Source: Rhodobacteraceae bacterium EL53
Lineage (GTDB): Bacteria; Pseudomonadota; Alphaproteobacteria; Rhodobacterales; Rhodobacteraceae
Direction: 5' to 3'
Length of the DNA stretch: 64,000 bases
Assembly: GCA_900313015.1 (NCBI GenBank)
Contig: OMPR01000008.1
Coordinates: 248,001-312,000 of the forward strand
The position numbers and the translations under genes are program-made. Of this stretch, positions 35,514-44,843 are shown one piece after another. The number at the start of each line of letters is the position of its first letter. Within the stretch, counting starts at the first letter, position 1. The notes beneath the pieces were generated by a model, which ran no database searches, had not been told where the DNA came from, and saw nothing but the letters and a program-made list of their open reading frames with translations.

Positions 35514-37138
35514 AGCAGGCGCACATTCCCACCAGAGACGGTGCCAAGCACCCCAACATCTTTGAGCGCTGTGGGATCCACCTCGGTCGGGTCTTGGTCC
35601 AAAATGGCAAAGTCTGCGGTTTTGCCGGTTTCGATGCTGCCGATTTCGCTGTCAAGTTTCAGGGTATAGGCCGCGCCAAGCGTGATGGCATACAGCGCCT
35701 CGTCCACGGTGATACATTGGTTTTCGCCCAGCACTTGGCCGGTCATGGTCTGACGGTTCACGGCACACCATGCGGTGAAGAGCGGACCTAGTGGCGTGAC
35801 AGGTGCGTCGGAATGCAGGGCAATTCGCAACCCTTCGTCCAAAGCGGAGCGGGCGGCGTCCATCCGGTGGGCGCGATCTTTGCCGATTGTGAGCGCCACG
35901 TGCTGGTCGCCAAAGTAATAAATGTGGTTGGAAAAGATATTGGTGCAGACATTCAAATCCGCACAGCGGCGAAACTGATCCCTCCCCATTAGTTGGCAAT
36001 GTTGCAGGACATGGCGTGCGCCTGCCCAGGGATGTTTGCGGGCCGCTGCCTCCAACGCATCTAAGGTGACAGAGGAGGCTTCATCCCCATTCACATGAAT
36101 ATGCATCTGCACTCCATGCTTTTGCATGGATTCACACAAGGAAAAGATCGTTTCGGGCGGGGTGTTCCAAATGCCGTTGGGTTGCCCGCCGACATAGCCC
36201 GGCCATTTGACGCGCGCGGTCCAGCCTTGAATGGCGCCGTCGGTCATCAGCTTGACCGCGCCGAGGCGCAATTTGTCGGTCGACGCGGCACGCAGGGATA
36301 AGGCGCGTTGGGCCAGTTCATCAGGTGATCCGCCAGCGGCGCCCAAAGCTGGCACAAGGCGCAGACCGAAATTCGGGTCTGATGTGACGGACAACAGGAC
36401 GGACAGGTCCTCTTGTTCCATATGGGAATAGAGATCGGTTGCGGTGGTGACACCCGCACGACAGCAAACGTCGCCGTAGGATCGGATCGCTTGTTCGGTT
36501 TGGGAGAGACCGCGAAAGTCGACCCCGGTGCGGCGCATCACGGGGAACATGGCCGCCATTTCCTGCAGCTCGCCAATTGGGTCGCCTTTGTTGTCCTTGA
36601 TGACACCTTCGACGTTTGTTTCGCGAGAGTAGCCTGCCATTTCTAGGGCTTTGGTGTTGGCACAGAGCAGGTGAAAGTTGGAATAGATGATAACAATTGG
36701 GCGGTCGGTGCTGATTGTGTCTAGATGATGCCGGTTCATCCGCTCAGAGGGCAGGAAAATCGGATCAAAGCCCCAGCCGATCAAAGGTTCACCAGGGGGG
36801 AGGGTCTGTTCAAAGGATTGCAAGCTGGCAATGACAGCATCCAGATCGGTCATTCCGGGGTGGAGGTCCCCTTGGGGATCAATCCGATCATGATAGCCCG
36901 CATAGGCATAGTTCCACATGGCCCCGGCCATTAGATGGGCATGACCTTCGACAAATCCGGGCATCAGGGTGGTATGGGCAAGACGGCTATCGTGTTCGAC
37001 AGGGCCCCAAGCATCTGCGCAATCGGGTCCCCCGGTGGCGAGGATTTTTCCATCCTGAACGGCCACATGTGTGGCGGTTGGTTTGGAAGGATCCATTGTA
37101 ATGATCTTTTTGGCCGAAAAAACAGTCACGTTGCCCAT
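35510..37138 (-). CDS. Amidohydrolase, YtcJ-like (amidohydrolase 3 family)
   Basis: A 542-residue metal-dependent hydrolase of the amidohydrolase superfamily with the early metal site GHAHL (66-70), a central HVNGDEA and a late LHSDAPVTPLGP. Proteins of this type include N-substituted formamide deformylase, but most have unknown substrates. I start at the ATG at 37138 because AAGGAG precedes it; 29 extra residues from 37225 are rejected. It is the first gene of a coupled unit with a CobW GTPase and an M20 peptidase. Confidence 0.88.
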   Translation of the reverse strand: MGNVTVFSAKKIITMDPSKPTATHVAVQDGKILATGGPDCADAWGPVEHDSRLAHTTLMPGFVEGHAHLMAGAMWNYAYAGYHDRIDPQGDLHPGMTDLDAVIASLQSFEQTLPPGEPLIGWGFDPIFLPSERMNRHHLDTISTDRPIVIIYSNFHLLCANTKALEMAGYSRETNVEGVIKDNKGDPIGELQEMAAMFPVMRRTGVDFRGLSQTEQAIRSYGDVCCRAGVTTATDLYSHMEQEDLSVLLSVTSDPNFGLRLVPALGAAGGSPDELAQRALSLRAASTDKLRLGAVKLMTDGAIQGWTARVKWPGYVGGQPNGIWNTPPETIFSLCESMQKHGVQMHIHVNGDEASSVTLDALEAAARKHPWAGARHVLQHCQLMGRDQFRRCADLNVCTNIFSNHIYYFGDQHVALTIGKDRAHRMDAARSALDEGLRIALHSDAPVTPLGPLFTAWCAVNRQTMTGQVLGENQCITVDEALYAITLGAAYTLKLDSEIGSIETGKTADFAILDQDPTEVDPTALKDVGVLGTVSGGNVRLL

Positions 37139-38041
37139 CGAAGTCTCCTTGTAATGAAAAATAGCTAACGTGACAGCGTGGGGCAGTAAAATGAAATCGT
37201 GCGCAGTCTTCAACTTGGGGTGCATTGGAGGAATGACGGGAGCCGGGCCGAGTAGAGATCGGTTAGAGGGGGCCAGTTCGGGGCAGGCTCACAGTAGGTT
37301 TGAAACGCTCTTAGGGCGCGTTGCGAATCTGAACGCCAGTTTTCGGTCAAATTCTAAGTTGATTCGAACGAAAACTGGGCGAATTGTATGGTGATTCCTG
37401 CAAAATACCCCCGATTTCCAAGGATTGGTTCCAGAAATGTAACCAACTGAGGCGAAATAATGACGGGCGCAGGGGGTGTCCCTCTTGGTTGTGTTTTGAA
37501 TCTCACTGTTCATGGTTTGGAAACAAAAACACAGTGTATTTGCCGCTACTTAGGGCTTAGGCAGGCTCAAGCCCACTGGGTTTAGTAAAAACACAAACAT
37601 ATTTTACCTTAATTGAAACAATGCACAACCATGGGTGGATTGTAGTTGAGCCTTCCGAAGCATTGGTTGGCTGACAAGCTGTAAGTCTGGCCGATTTTAG
37701 GAGTCTTTTCACTTTGCCCCTATCCGACGGTCCGGTATTTATAGATTAGCCCAACTGGGGGGCGATGTCTGTTGGTCACGGGGGCGACCACAACGATTTG
37801 CATCTGACGATGCGAGAGAAATGTGTGTTCGCGCAGCTGCTGCCAAGCTGATTGTGACGATTGCGCAAGCGGACGGCTCTTATGAGTTGTCTGAGTGCTC
37901 CACCGTGGGCGCGGACCTCTCTCTCCATCTGTCGCACATGCGGACGCTGTGGTTGCTGTGAGACCATCATGTGCATCTCGGTGTGTGGGGGGATCCGCAT
38001 GTAAGCGGGACGGCATCCAGTATGCCGAAAAGGAGAATGTG
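37139..38041. other. Long intergenic region upstream of the RTX-Hint gene
   Basis: About 900 bases lie between the divergent amidohydrolase and RTX-Hint genes. Short frames occur on both strands but none has a believable start, ribosome-binding site and composition. Visible elements are the inverted repeat at 37336-37378, an AT-rich segment around 37570-37620 and small dyads near 37500-37536. It probably holds promoters and a long leader for the large gene. Confidence 0.6.
37336..37378. repeat. Inverted repeat in the RTX-Hint upstream region
   Basis: Ten-base arms 37336-37345 and 37369-37378 are exact reverse complements separated by 23 bases. There is no flanking T-run, so an operator or RNA stem is more likely than a terminator. 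Confidence 0.6.
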
Positions 38042-41000
38042 ATGGCGACGAATTTTGACAACCCGTATTCAGCCAAAGTAATCGGCTTGTGGGATTTCCG
38101 ACCAACTGCAGAGACCGCTGATACCGGTCTTGGTGATGGCATTGCCCAGGATGGTACACCTGCAGACGATCCAACGTTTGACTCAGGTTGGATGTTCAGC
38201 TCGGCCGAAGGCAGAGGACGCTTGGATATCGACGACGGAGACGATCAGGAGTTTGACCTGAACGAAGGCTCTATCGTTACGAGATTCCGCCCCTTTGGCG
38301 ACAATGGCTCAGAAACAAATACAGTTGTCAGTCGCGGCGTTGAGCAAAGTGCCGACGGCACAGATGGTCCCGGTGGCGGAACGGGTGTAGACAGCGGCTT
38401 CTTCGAAATTCGCGTCACAAGCGATGGTGCAGTTGAAGTGCAGCATCGGGATGGCGGCAACGAGGTGACCCTTAGCACGGCTGACGGGTTCTTCGCTGGT
38501 GGCGATTTCCTCAAGGTTGTTTATGCTTGGTCTGCGGACAAAGGTCCCCATTTGCAGGTTGAGAACGAGACCCAAGGCACATCCGCGGTCGTGACAAGCG
38601 ACGTAACCGGTCTGACTTTGGATGTAACTACGGATACCGAACAAAGCTTCTCTATCGGTGGACGTGAAGCATCGGACGATAACTTTGATCAGCCGTTCAC
38701 CGGTGGTATCGACTACGTTGCCGTGTTGGACAAACCCGTAGTGGGCCAAGGCAATGGCATTGTTGACGGGACTGCTGGCGACGACTTGATTGACCTGGCT
38801 TATACTGGCGATCCCGAAGGTGATGTGATTGATGGTGGTGACGCCGCCGATCCAACCCATGGCCCCGATGACGACGTCGTTGATGGCGGTGCTGGGGATG
38901 ACAGCATTTCTGCTGGCGAAGGAGATGACACCGTTTATGCTGGCAGCGGCAACGACACCGTTGATGGCGAAGCAGGCGACGACGTGTTGTATGGCGATGG
39001 TTCGGCGCCCGGTGGCGGAGCAAGCGGTGCAACCCGTGAAGCATTCCAGTGGGATCTGGCACCTGATCCGGATGACGGTGGCGAAGTCGACAATGGCGAT
39101 GACCTGAGTGGTGGTTTTGTTCAGAACACGGGCACCGTTGATGTGACATTCTCCGTTCTCGATGAGACTCCTGCGGCCAGAAGCGATTTTTCGACCCAGG
39201 AGCAGTTTGTCTCCAATATCGACACTGACGGACCTGATGCCGACGACAACAGTGCTCTAAATTCCGATTTGGTGGATCCAACCGACGCTGCCGCGTATCA
39301 GCTGGAGTTCTCTGACCCTGTTTCGAATGTATCGTTCCGCGTGAATGATGTTGATGCCAATGGGCAAGTGATGGTTCAGGCCTTTGCTCCTAACGGTGAT
39401 CCGATCACGGTCAATGTTGCCGGGGGGATTGGTGTCACACTCAGCGACTCCGATGGTGTGGCCGGAGATGACACTGCAACGGGTGACGGCGGACACGCCA
39501 ATCCTGACAACTCTGTCTATTCCATTCTAGTCACCATTCCTGGCCCAGTGGGTCGGGTGGTTGTTGACCATAGCGTCGTAGGCACTGGTGATAGCGAAGT
39601 CAGCTTTACCGATGTTTATTTTGATGTGGTAAATGCTGACACAGGCCCGGATGGCGATGACAGCTTGACAGGTGGTGACGGCGACGACGAAATCTACGGC
39701 GGCGGCGGTGACGACACGGTCGACGGCGGTGATGGTTCAGATAGTGTCGACGGTGGCGACGGCGATGATGTGATCAACACAGGGGGCGATATCGGTAGCA
39801 ATCTGCCTGATCGTGGCTTCCCTTCATATAATGGTCTCCCAGCGGTTCCTGCGGACGGTGATATCTTTAACGACCAAGACACTGTTGATGGTGGTGATGG
39901 CAACGATATCATTTTGACCGGTGATGATGCGGACGTCATTACAGGTGGAACCGGTGACGATAGCATTGATGGCGGTCTGGACGACGATACCATTTCCGGC
40001 GGAGCGGACAACGATCTGATCGTTGGCGGCGAAGGCGCGGACTCGATCGACGCTGGCGATGGCGACGATATGGTCTACGGCGGGTTGGATCCATCTTTCC
40101 CGGATCGTCTGAACATTCGCGATGATGGGACTGACGGACCAGCGGATGTCGAGCAGACCAACGGTTTGGACTATATCGATGGCGGTGCGGGCAACGACAC
40201 CCTGTACGGTCAAGATGACGATGACACCATCATGGGTGGCGAAGGCGACGACCTGATCGACGGTGGCATTGACGACGACCTTCTTGAAGGTGGGGACGGC
40301 ATTGACACCTTGTTGGGTGGCCAGGGTAACGACACCATCGAAGGTGACGCTGGAAACGACAGCATTGAAGGTGGAATCGGGGCGGACATACTTTCGGGTG
40401 GTGACGATCGCGATACCTTTATCGGCGGTGACAATGGTGATCAAGTCGATGGTGGTTCTGGTGGCGATGATTTCGATACATTGGATCTGCGGGGCCTAGG
40501 CGCTGTTGGAGTTGTTTATACCTCCGAAGATCGCGAGGATGGCGTAGCCGTCATTGGCTCTACCGGCGATGTTTTGACGTTTGAAGAAATTGAGAATGTC
40601 CTGATCGATGAGCCATTGGATCCTGACGGAATAGTCGAAGGTACTTTTGAAAGCGATGTTATCGACGTCAACTATGACGGCGATCCAAATGGCGATTTTG
40701 TTGACAATGATGATGCCTTGTTACCCGGCCAAGTAGGCGATGATGATATTATTGTCGCTAAGACTGGTGATGATACGGTTATTGCGGGCCTAGGTGATGA
40801 CCTCGTTGCTGCTGGCGACGGAAACGATATCGTTGACTCAAGTTTTGGCGAAGATACGCTGTTAGGCGGCGACGGAAACGATTATCTTGACGGTCGCGAG
40901 GATGACGATGAACTTCACGGAGGTGACGGAGACGACACCCTGTTCGGGGGTGACGGAAACGATGTTGCTTTAGGTGGTGAGGGTAACGATTTCATTGCCA

Positions 41001-44000
41001 CTGGTAGTGGTGATGACACGCTAGAAGGTGGTGAAGGTAATGACTTTGCCGACGCCTTCACTGGCAATGATGAGCTTTCCGGTGGCGAGGGTAATGATAC
41101 ACTTCTCGGCAACGACGGTGATGATACGGTTTCTGGCGGCAGTGGTGACGACGCCGTAATCGGTGGTGCTGGCGATGATGACCTTACCGGCGGTGACGGA
41201 GACGATATCATTCTTGCCGGGGCTGGCAGCGATATCGCAACTGGTGGTGCGGGCGACGATACACTTTCGTCTGGCGGTGGTAGTGACGAATTGTTTGGTG
41301 GAGATGACCAAGATGTCTTCTACGGTACGCCTGGCGATGTTGTTGTCGGCGGCGAAGGCGGCGTTGATTTTGACACCCTAATTGTAAACGGCCCTGCCGA
41401 AATTGACTACGTTGACGATGATCCCGCTACAGAGGCAGGAACGGTTTACTATTTAGATGGAGACGGGGTACGCACTGGCGATATTCTGACCTTCTCAGAG
41501 ATAGAAACGGTTACTATTCGTATCCTTCCTGGTGATGGTGTCGTCGAGGGCACTGAGGCTGGTGAGCTTATTGACGTTGACTACACTGGAGATCCAGAAG
41601 GCGATAGGATCGACAACTTTGACGGCTTCGACAACATCACGAATACCGATTTGTTCTCGGGAACGCCAAATACCTTTGTAGAACTGCCCGGAGGTCCGTT
41701 CACAAACGATATGCGGGATGCCGTCCTTGCTGGAGGTGGCGATGATACAGTTTTAGGCGACCTCGGAGACGATGTCATTTATGGCGGCGAAGGCAACGAT
41801 GTCCTTGAAGGTGGCTTAGGTCGTGATGATCTCATTGGCGAAGGTGGCGACGATATTCTCCGCAATACCGCTGGTGTTTCCCGGATGTTCGGTGGCGAAG
41901 GTAACGACACTTTTGAAGGTGGCGTTCAGTCGGACCTGATGTACGGCGGCGAAGGTGATGACCGCTTCATTGGGAACGAAGGCAACGATATCATCGAAGG
42001 TGATGGCGGTAACGACACCGTCATTGGTGGCCTAGGCGGCGACACGGTCGATGGCGGTGAAGGTGACGACAGCATTGACGGTGGATTGGGAGACGATTCA
42101 CTGCAAGGCGGCGATGGTAGTGATACAATTGATGCCGGCTTGGGAGACAATTTTGTCGACGCAGGAACTGGCGACGACTCCATTTCTGGTGACGACGGAG
42201 ATGACACCATCTATGCCGGTGACGGTGCAGATACGGTTATTGCAGGCGGCGGTAATGACGTTGTTGTCGCTTATGATCCGGCCTTCACCGGGGTGGCATC
42301 CATTGGTCGATCGCCAGACTCAGTTGACGGTGGTGCGGGCAATGACGCACTGGCTGCAGGTTCGGGTGATGATACAATCGACGGGGGGGACGATGAAGAT
42401 ACCCTTTACGGCGGTATTGGAGCGGACCTACTGAGTGGTGACGCTGGCAACGATGTCGTATACGGCGATAGCGATATCAGCATGGAATTTGCTCCAGATA
42501 TAGACGCGGCTCTGGCTATCGAACCTGGTGACGACACTATCTCCGGAGGTGAAGGTGACGATACTCTCTACGGTGAGTTCGGAAATGACCGGATCTATGG
42601 TGGGGAAGGTGCTGACCAAGTCTTTGGTGGTGATGATCGCGATGTGATCGCTGCCGGAATTGGAGACACAATTGAAGGCGGCGAGGGTGGTGATGACTTT
42701 GACACGCTAATAGCCTCCGGTTTGGCTGTTATTGACTATGACGAGTCTGACCCAACAGGCGAATCCGGCACTGTTACTTATTATAATGAAGATCTGACGG
42801 TTGCTGGTACGGCCGAGTTCTCAGAGATAGAAAATGCTCTGGTAATCGGTGGGCCAACGCAAACTGGAGGTGGACCTGATGGGCCTTCGCTACAAGGCGT
42901 GGACGGGGTCGTCGAAGGCACTGACGGTGACGATGTCATCGACCTTGATTATATGGGTGATCCCGAAGGCGACCTTGTCGACGGTGACGACGCTGTTGTA
43001 CCATTGGTGGGTGAGCAAGACGTTATTGTTGCCGGAGGAGGAAATGATAGCGTCAGAGGCGAGGATGATGAAGACGTCATCCTAGCAGGGAGTGGTGACG
43101 ATACCGTTCTTGGTAATGGCGGCGGAGACGCGATCGACGGTGGCGCAGGTGACGATAGCCTAGATGGTGGCGCAGGTCGGGACATCGTGGTTGGTGGGGA
43201 TGGTGATGATACCATTTCCGGCAGCAATGACGATGCAGATGATGGTGGCGACATTCTGTCTGGTCAGGGCGATGACGATACCTTTGTGAACATTGGTCAA
43301 GGCGAAGTCATCATTGGTGGCGAAGACGCCGATGGGCTGGACATCGATACACTGGATCTGCGCGGTGCAGCCGAAGCAGCAAACCCAGGTGGTACGCTGA
43401 CGGTTGAGCTTGATGCCGGAAACCCAGAGAACGGTATTGTCCGGTTCTTCGACGCGGATGGTGATGAAACGGGGACCTCTGAATTCCGTGAGATTGAGGC
43501 GATTATTCCCTGCTTTACACCCGGGACTTTGATCGCCACTCCGAAAGGAGAGCGTCGTGTCGAAGATCTGCAGGTTGGGGACCGTGTCATTACCCGTGAC
43601 AATGGTATTCAGGACATCAAATGGATTGGCACGCGTCAGCTTGATACCAAAGAGCTGGCACATGCCGCGCATCTGAACCCGATCCTGATCCGCGAAGGCG
43701 CGTTGGGCAACGGTCTGCCAGAGCGGGACATGATGGTCAGTCCGAACCACCGCGTCTTGGTCGCCAACGACAAAACGGCGCTGTACTTTGAAGACCGCGA
43801 AGTTTTAGTTGCTGCCAAGCACCTGACTGGTCTGGAAGGTGTCGATGTGGTTGAGGTCTCGAATGTGACCTACGTGCACTTTATGTTCGATCAGCACGAA
43901 GTCGTGTTGTCAGACGGTGCATGGACCGAAAGCTTCCAGCCTGGGGATCAGACCTTGGCCGGTATGGGCAACGCGCAACGCACGGAAATCTTTGAACTCT

Positions 44001-44089
44001 TCCCAGAGCTGAAGACCCGTGAAGGGCTGGATGCCTATGCCGCAGCGCGCCGGTCGCTTAAGAAACACGAAGCCCGCCTGCTGATGTAA
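38042..44089 (+). CDS. Giant RTX calcium-binding protein with C-terminal Hint domain
   Basis: A 2,015-residue, very acidic protein starting at the ATG at 38042, which has AAGGAG eight bases upstream; the in-frame 37895 start is rejected. Residues 1 to about 235 resemble a LamG/concanavalin-like jellyroll. Then come long arrays of GGxGxD nonapeptides that bind calcium, arranged in four modules. Each module opens with a VxGT...DD.ID.DY.GDP.GD segment (residues 239, 863, 1166, 1622) and closes with FDTL...FxEIE (811, 1110, 1553, 1768). A non-RTX beta-rich insert lies at about 335-535. A Hint domain begins at Cys1824 (CFTPGTLI) and includes SPNHRVLV. There is no Sec signal, so type I secretion is likely. 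Such proteins are thought to be surface or extracellular adhesins. Confidence 0.9.
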   Translation: MATNFDNPYSAKVIGLWDFRPTAETADTGLGDGIAQDGTPADDPTFDSGWMFSSAEGRGRLDIDDGDDQEFDLNEGSIVTRFRPFGDNGSETNTVVSRGVEQSADGTDGPGGGTGVDSGFFEIRVTSDGAVEVQHRDGGNEVTLSTADGFFAGGDFLKVVYAWSADKGPHLQVENETQGTSAVVTSDVTGLTLDVTTDTEQSFSIGGREASDDNFDQPFTGGIDYVAVLDKPVVGQGNGIVDGTAGDDLIDLAYTGDPEGDVIDGGDAADPTHGPDDDVVDGGAGDDSISAGEGDDTVYAGSGNDTVDGEAGDDVLYGDGSAPGGGASGATREAFQWDLAPDPDDGGEVDNGDDLSGGFVQNTGTVDVTFSVLDETPAARSDFSTQEQFVSNIDTDGPDADDNSALNSDLVDPTDAAAYQLEFSDPVSNVSFRVNDVDANGQVMVQAFAPNGDPITVNVAGGIGVTLSDSDGVAGDDTATGDGGHANPDNSVYSILVTIPGPVGRVVVDHSVVGTGDSEVSFTDVYFDVVNADTGPDGDDSLTGGDGDDEIYGGGGDDTVDGGDGSDSVDGGDGDDVINTGGDIGSNLPDRGFPSYNGLPAVPADGDIFNDQDTVDGGDGNDIILTGDDADVITGGTGDDSIDGGLDDDTISGGADNDLIVGGEGADSIDAGDGDDMVYGGLDPSFPDRLNIRDDGTDGPADVEQTNGLDYIDGGAGNDTLYGQDDDDTIMGGEGDDLIDGGIDDDLLEGGDGIDTLLGGQGNDTIEGDAGNDSIEGGIGADILSGGDDRDTFIGGDNGDQVDGGSGGDDFDTLDLRGLGAVGVVYTSEDREDGVAVIGSTGDVLTFEEIENVLIDEPLDPDGIVEGTFESDVIDVNYDGDPNGDFVDNDDALLPGQVGDDDIIVAKTGDDTVIAGLGDDLVAAGDGNDIVDSSFGEDTLLGGDGNDYLDGREDDDELHGGDGDDTLFGGDGNDVALGGEGNDFIATGSGDDTLEGGEGNDFADAFTGNDELSGGEGNDTLLGNDGDDTVSGGSGDDAVIGGAGDDDLTGGDGDDIILAGAGSDIATGGAGDDTLSSGGGSDELFGGDDQDVFYGTPGDVVVGGEGGVDFDTLIVNGPAEIDYVDDDPATEAGTVYYLDGDGVRTGDILTFSEIETVTIRILPGDGVVEGTEAGELIDVDYTGDPEGDRIDNFDGFDNITNTDLFSGTPNTFVELPGGPFTNDMRDAVLAGGGDDTVLGDLGDDVIYGGEGNDVLEGGLGRDDLIGEGGDDILRNTAGVSRMFGGEGNDTFEGGVQSDLMYGGEGDDRFIGNEGNDIIEGDGGNDTVIGGLGGDTVDGGEGDDSIDGGLGDDSLQGGDGSDTIDAGLGDNFVDAGTGDDSISGDDGDDTIYAGDGADTVIAGGGNDVVVAYDPAFTGVASIGRSPDSVDGGAGNDALAAGSGDDTIDGGDDEDTLYGGIGADLLSGDAGNDVVYGDSDISMEFAPDIDAALAIEPGDDTISGGEGDDTLYGEFGNDRIYGGEGADQVFGGDDRDVIAAGIGDTIEGGEGGDDFDTLIASGLAVIDYDESDPTGESGTVTYYNEDLTVAGTAEFSEIENALVIGGPTQTGGGPDGPSLQGVDGVVEGTDGDDVIDLDYMGDPEGDLVDGDDAVVPLVGEQDVIVAGGGNDSVRGEDDEDVILAGSGDDTVLGNGGGDAIDGGAGDDSLDGGAGRDIVVGGDGDDTISGSNDDADDGGDILSGQGDDDTFVNIGQGEVIIGGEDADGLDIDTLDLRGAAEAANPGGTLTVELDAGNPENGIVRFFDADGDETGTSEFREIEAIIPCFTPGTLIATPKGERRVEDLQVGDRVITRDNGIQDIKWIGTRQLDTKELAHAAHLNPILIREGALGNGLPERDMMVSPNHRVLVANDKTALYFEDREVLVAAKHLTGLEGVDVVEVSNVTYVHFMFDQHEVVLSDGAWTESFQPGDQTLAGMGNAQRTEIFELFPELKTREGLDAYAAARRSLKKHEARLLM
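38756..38845 (+). repeat. Module-opening motif, copy 1 (RTX-Hint gene)
   Basis: Thirty codons (residues 239-268) encoding GIVDGTAGDD then LIDLAYTGDPEGD. It is the first of four copies that open each RTX module. Confidence 0.85.
40628..40717 (+). repeat. Module-opening motif, copy 2 (RTX-Hint gene)
   Basis: Residues 863-892, reading GIVEGTFESD then VIDVNYDGDPNGD. It follows the first FDTL...EIE closing segment directly. Confidence 0.85.
41537..41626 (+). repeat. Module-opening motif, copy 3 (RTX-Hint gene)
   Basis: Residues 1166-1195, reading GVVEGTEAGE then LIDVDYTGDPEGD. It follows the second closing segment. Confidence 0.85.
42905..42994 (+). repeat. Module-opening motif, copy 4 (RTX-Hint gene)
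   Basis: Residues 1622-1651, reading GVVEGTDGDD then VIDLDYMGDPEGD. This last module runs through its closing segment straight into the Hint domain. Confidence 0.85.
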
Positions 44090-44161
44090 TCAGCACCGGG
44101 CCTCGGTCTAACCCCGCTTATGCAGCACTTTTTCCGCGCCTTTCGGGGTGCGCGGGCTGGG

Positions 44162-44770
44162 TCAGGACGTTTCGGCGTCCTGACTTTTGCGTTTCTGGCG
44201 CCAGTTCGCCCAGTCTTCGGGCGTGTCCAAATCCAACCTTGCGCGTTGCCCTTTCAGCGAAAGTAGTTTTCGCTTTTCTTTGTTGTTCTGCAGGATGGCA
44301 AAGGCGCCTTTGTCTCCGGTCAGATTTTGAAAGTCGTCAAACAAGGTTGAACGGAAAATGATGGGGTGACCTGCAATGCCGTCTTCGGTGGCGGCCTGTA
44401 GAATGTCGATCTCAGGGGATGCATCAAAAGTGTCGGCCAAAACCTGAATGTCTTGGGCCGTTAAATCTGGCATGTCGCCGGGCAGGATCATTACCGCGGT
44501 TGCATTTTCGGGCAGGGCTGTCACGCCGGCCTTGATCGAATGGCCCATGCCCAAATGGGCATCGGGGGATGGGATAAGCCGGGCCCCTTGCGCGATACTG
44601 GCGCGCGGGTGGTTCAGATCGGGGACAACAACACTGGTCGGTCGCCCGCTCTGCAACGCGCGTTGTACCAACGTGGTCAGGCAGGCGGAACCGTCGACCT
44701 GTTCCAACAGTTTGTCGCCCCCGCGCATCCGTGAGGATTGGCCGGCGGCAAGGATCAGAATATGGATCAT
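44162..44770 (-). CDS. MobA/MocA-like nucleotidyltransferase
   Basis: A 202-residue NTP transferase. The N-terminus LAAGQSSRMRG is the nucleotide-binding loop, followed by DKLLEQV, GMGHSIKAG and PGDMPDL, the pattern of molybdenum-cofactor cytidylyl- or guanylyltransferases (MocA/MobA). It probably attaches CMP or another nucleotide to molybdopterin for a xanthine-oxidase-type enzyme, but no such enzyme lies nearby. It is convergent with the RTX-Hint gene. Confidence 0.85.
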   Translation of the reverse strand: MIHILILAAGQSSRMRGGDKLLEQVDGSACLTTLVQRALQSGRPTSVVVPDLNHPRASIAQGARLIPSPDAHLGMGHSIKAGVTALPENATAVMILPGDMPDLTAQDIQVLADTFDASPEIDILQAATEDGIAGHPIIFRSTLFDDFQNLTGDKGAFAILQNNKEKRKLLSLKGQRARLDLDTPEDWANWRQKRKSQDAETS

Positions 44771-44843
44771 GCCGCCACATTAGGGAGGATATCGCCGGGA
44801 GAGTAGAGCGGTTTTGCCCCCTCCCGGAAAATGTTGGGGTGAA

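Noticed and set aside
37720-38142. Two overlapping minus-strand frames upstream of the RTX-Hint start
   Set aside because: They overlap the RTX-Hint start region, lack ribosome-binding sites and resemble no protein.
38800-43300. Regularly spaced short DNA repeats that could suggest a CRISPR or satellite array
   Set aside because: They are in frame and encode GGxGxD calcium-binding nonapeptides, with codon-level variation and no constant spacers.
44130-44158. Hairpin between the RTX-Hint and MocA-like genes
   Set aside because: Only about six pairs with a bulge and no T-run in either direction, so a terminator call is not supported.
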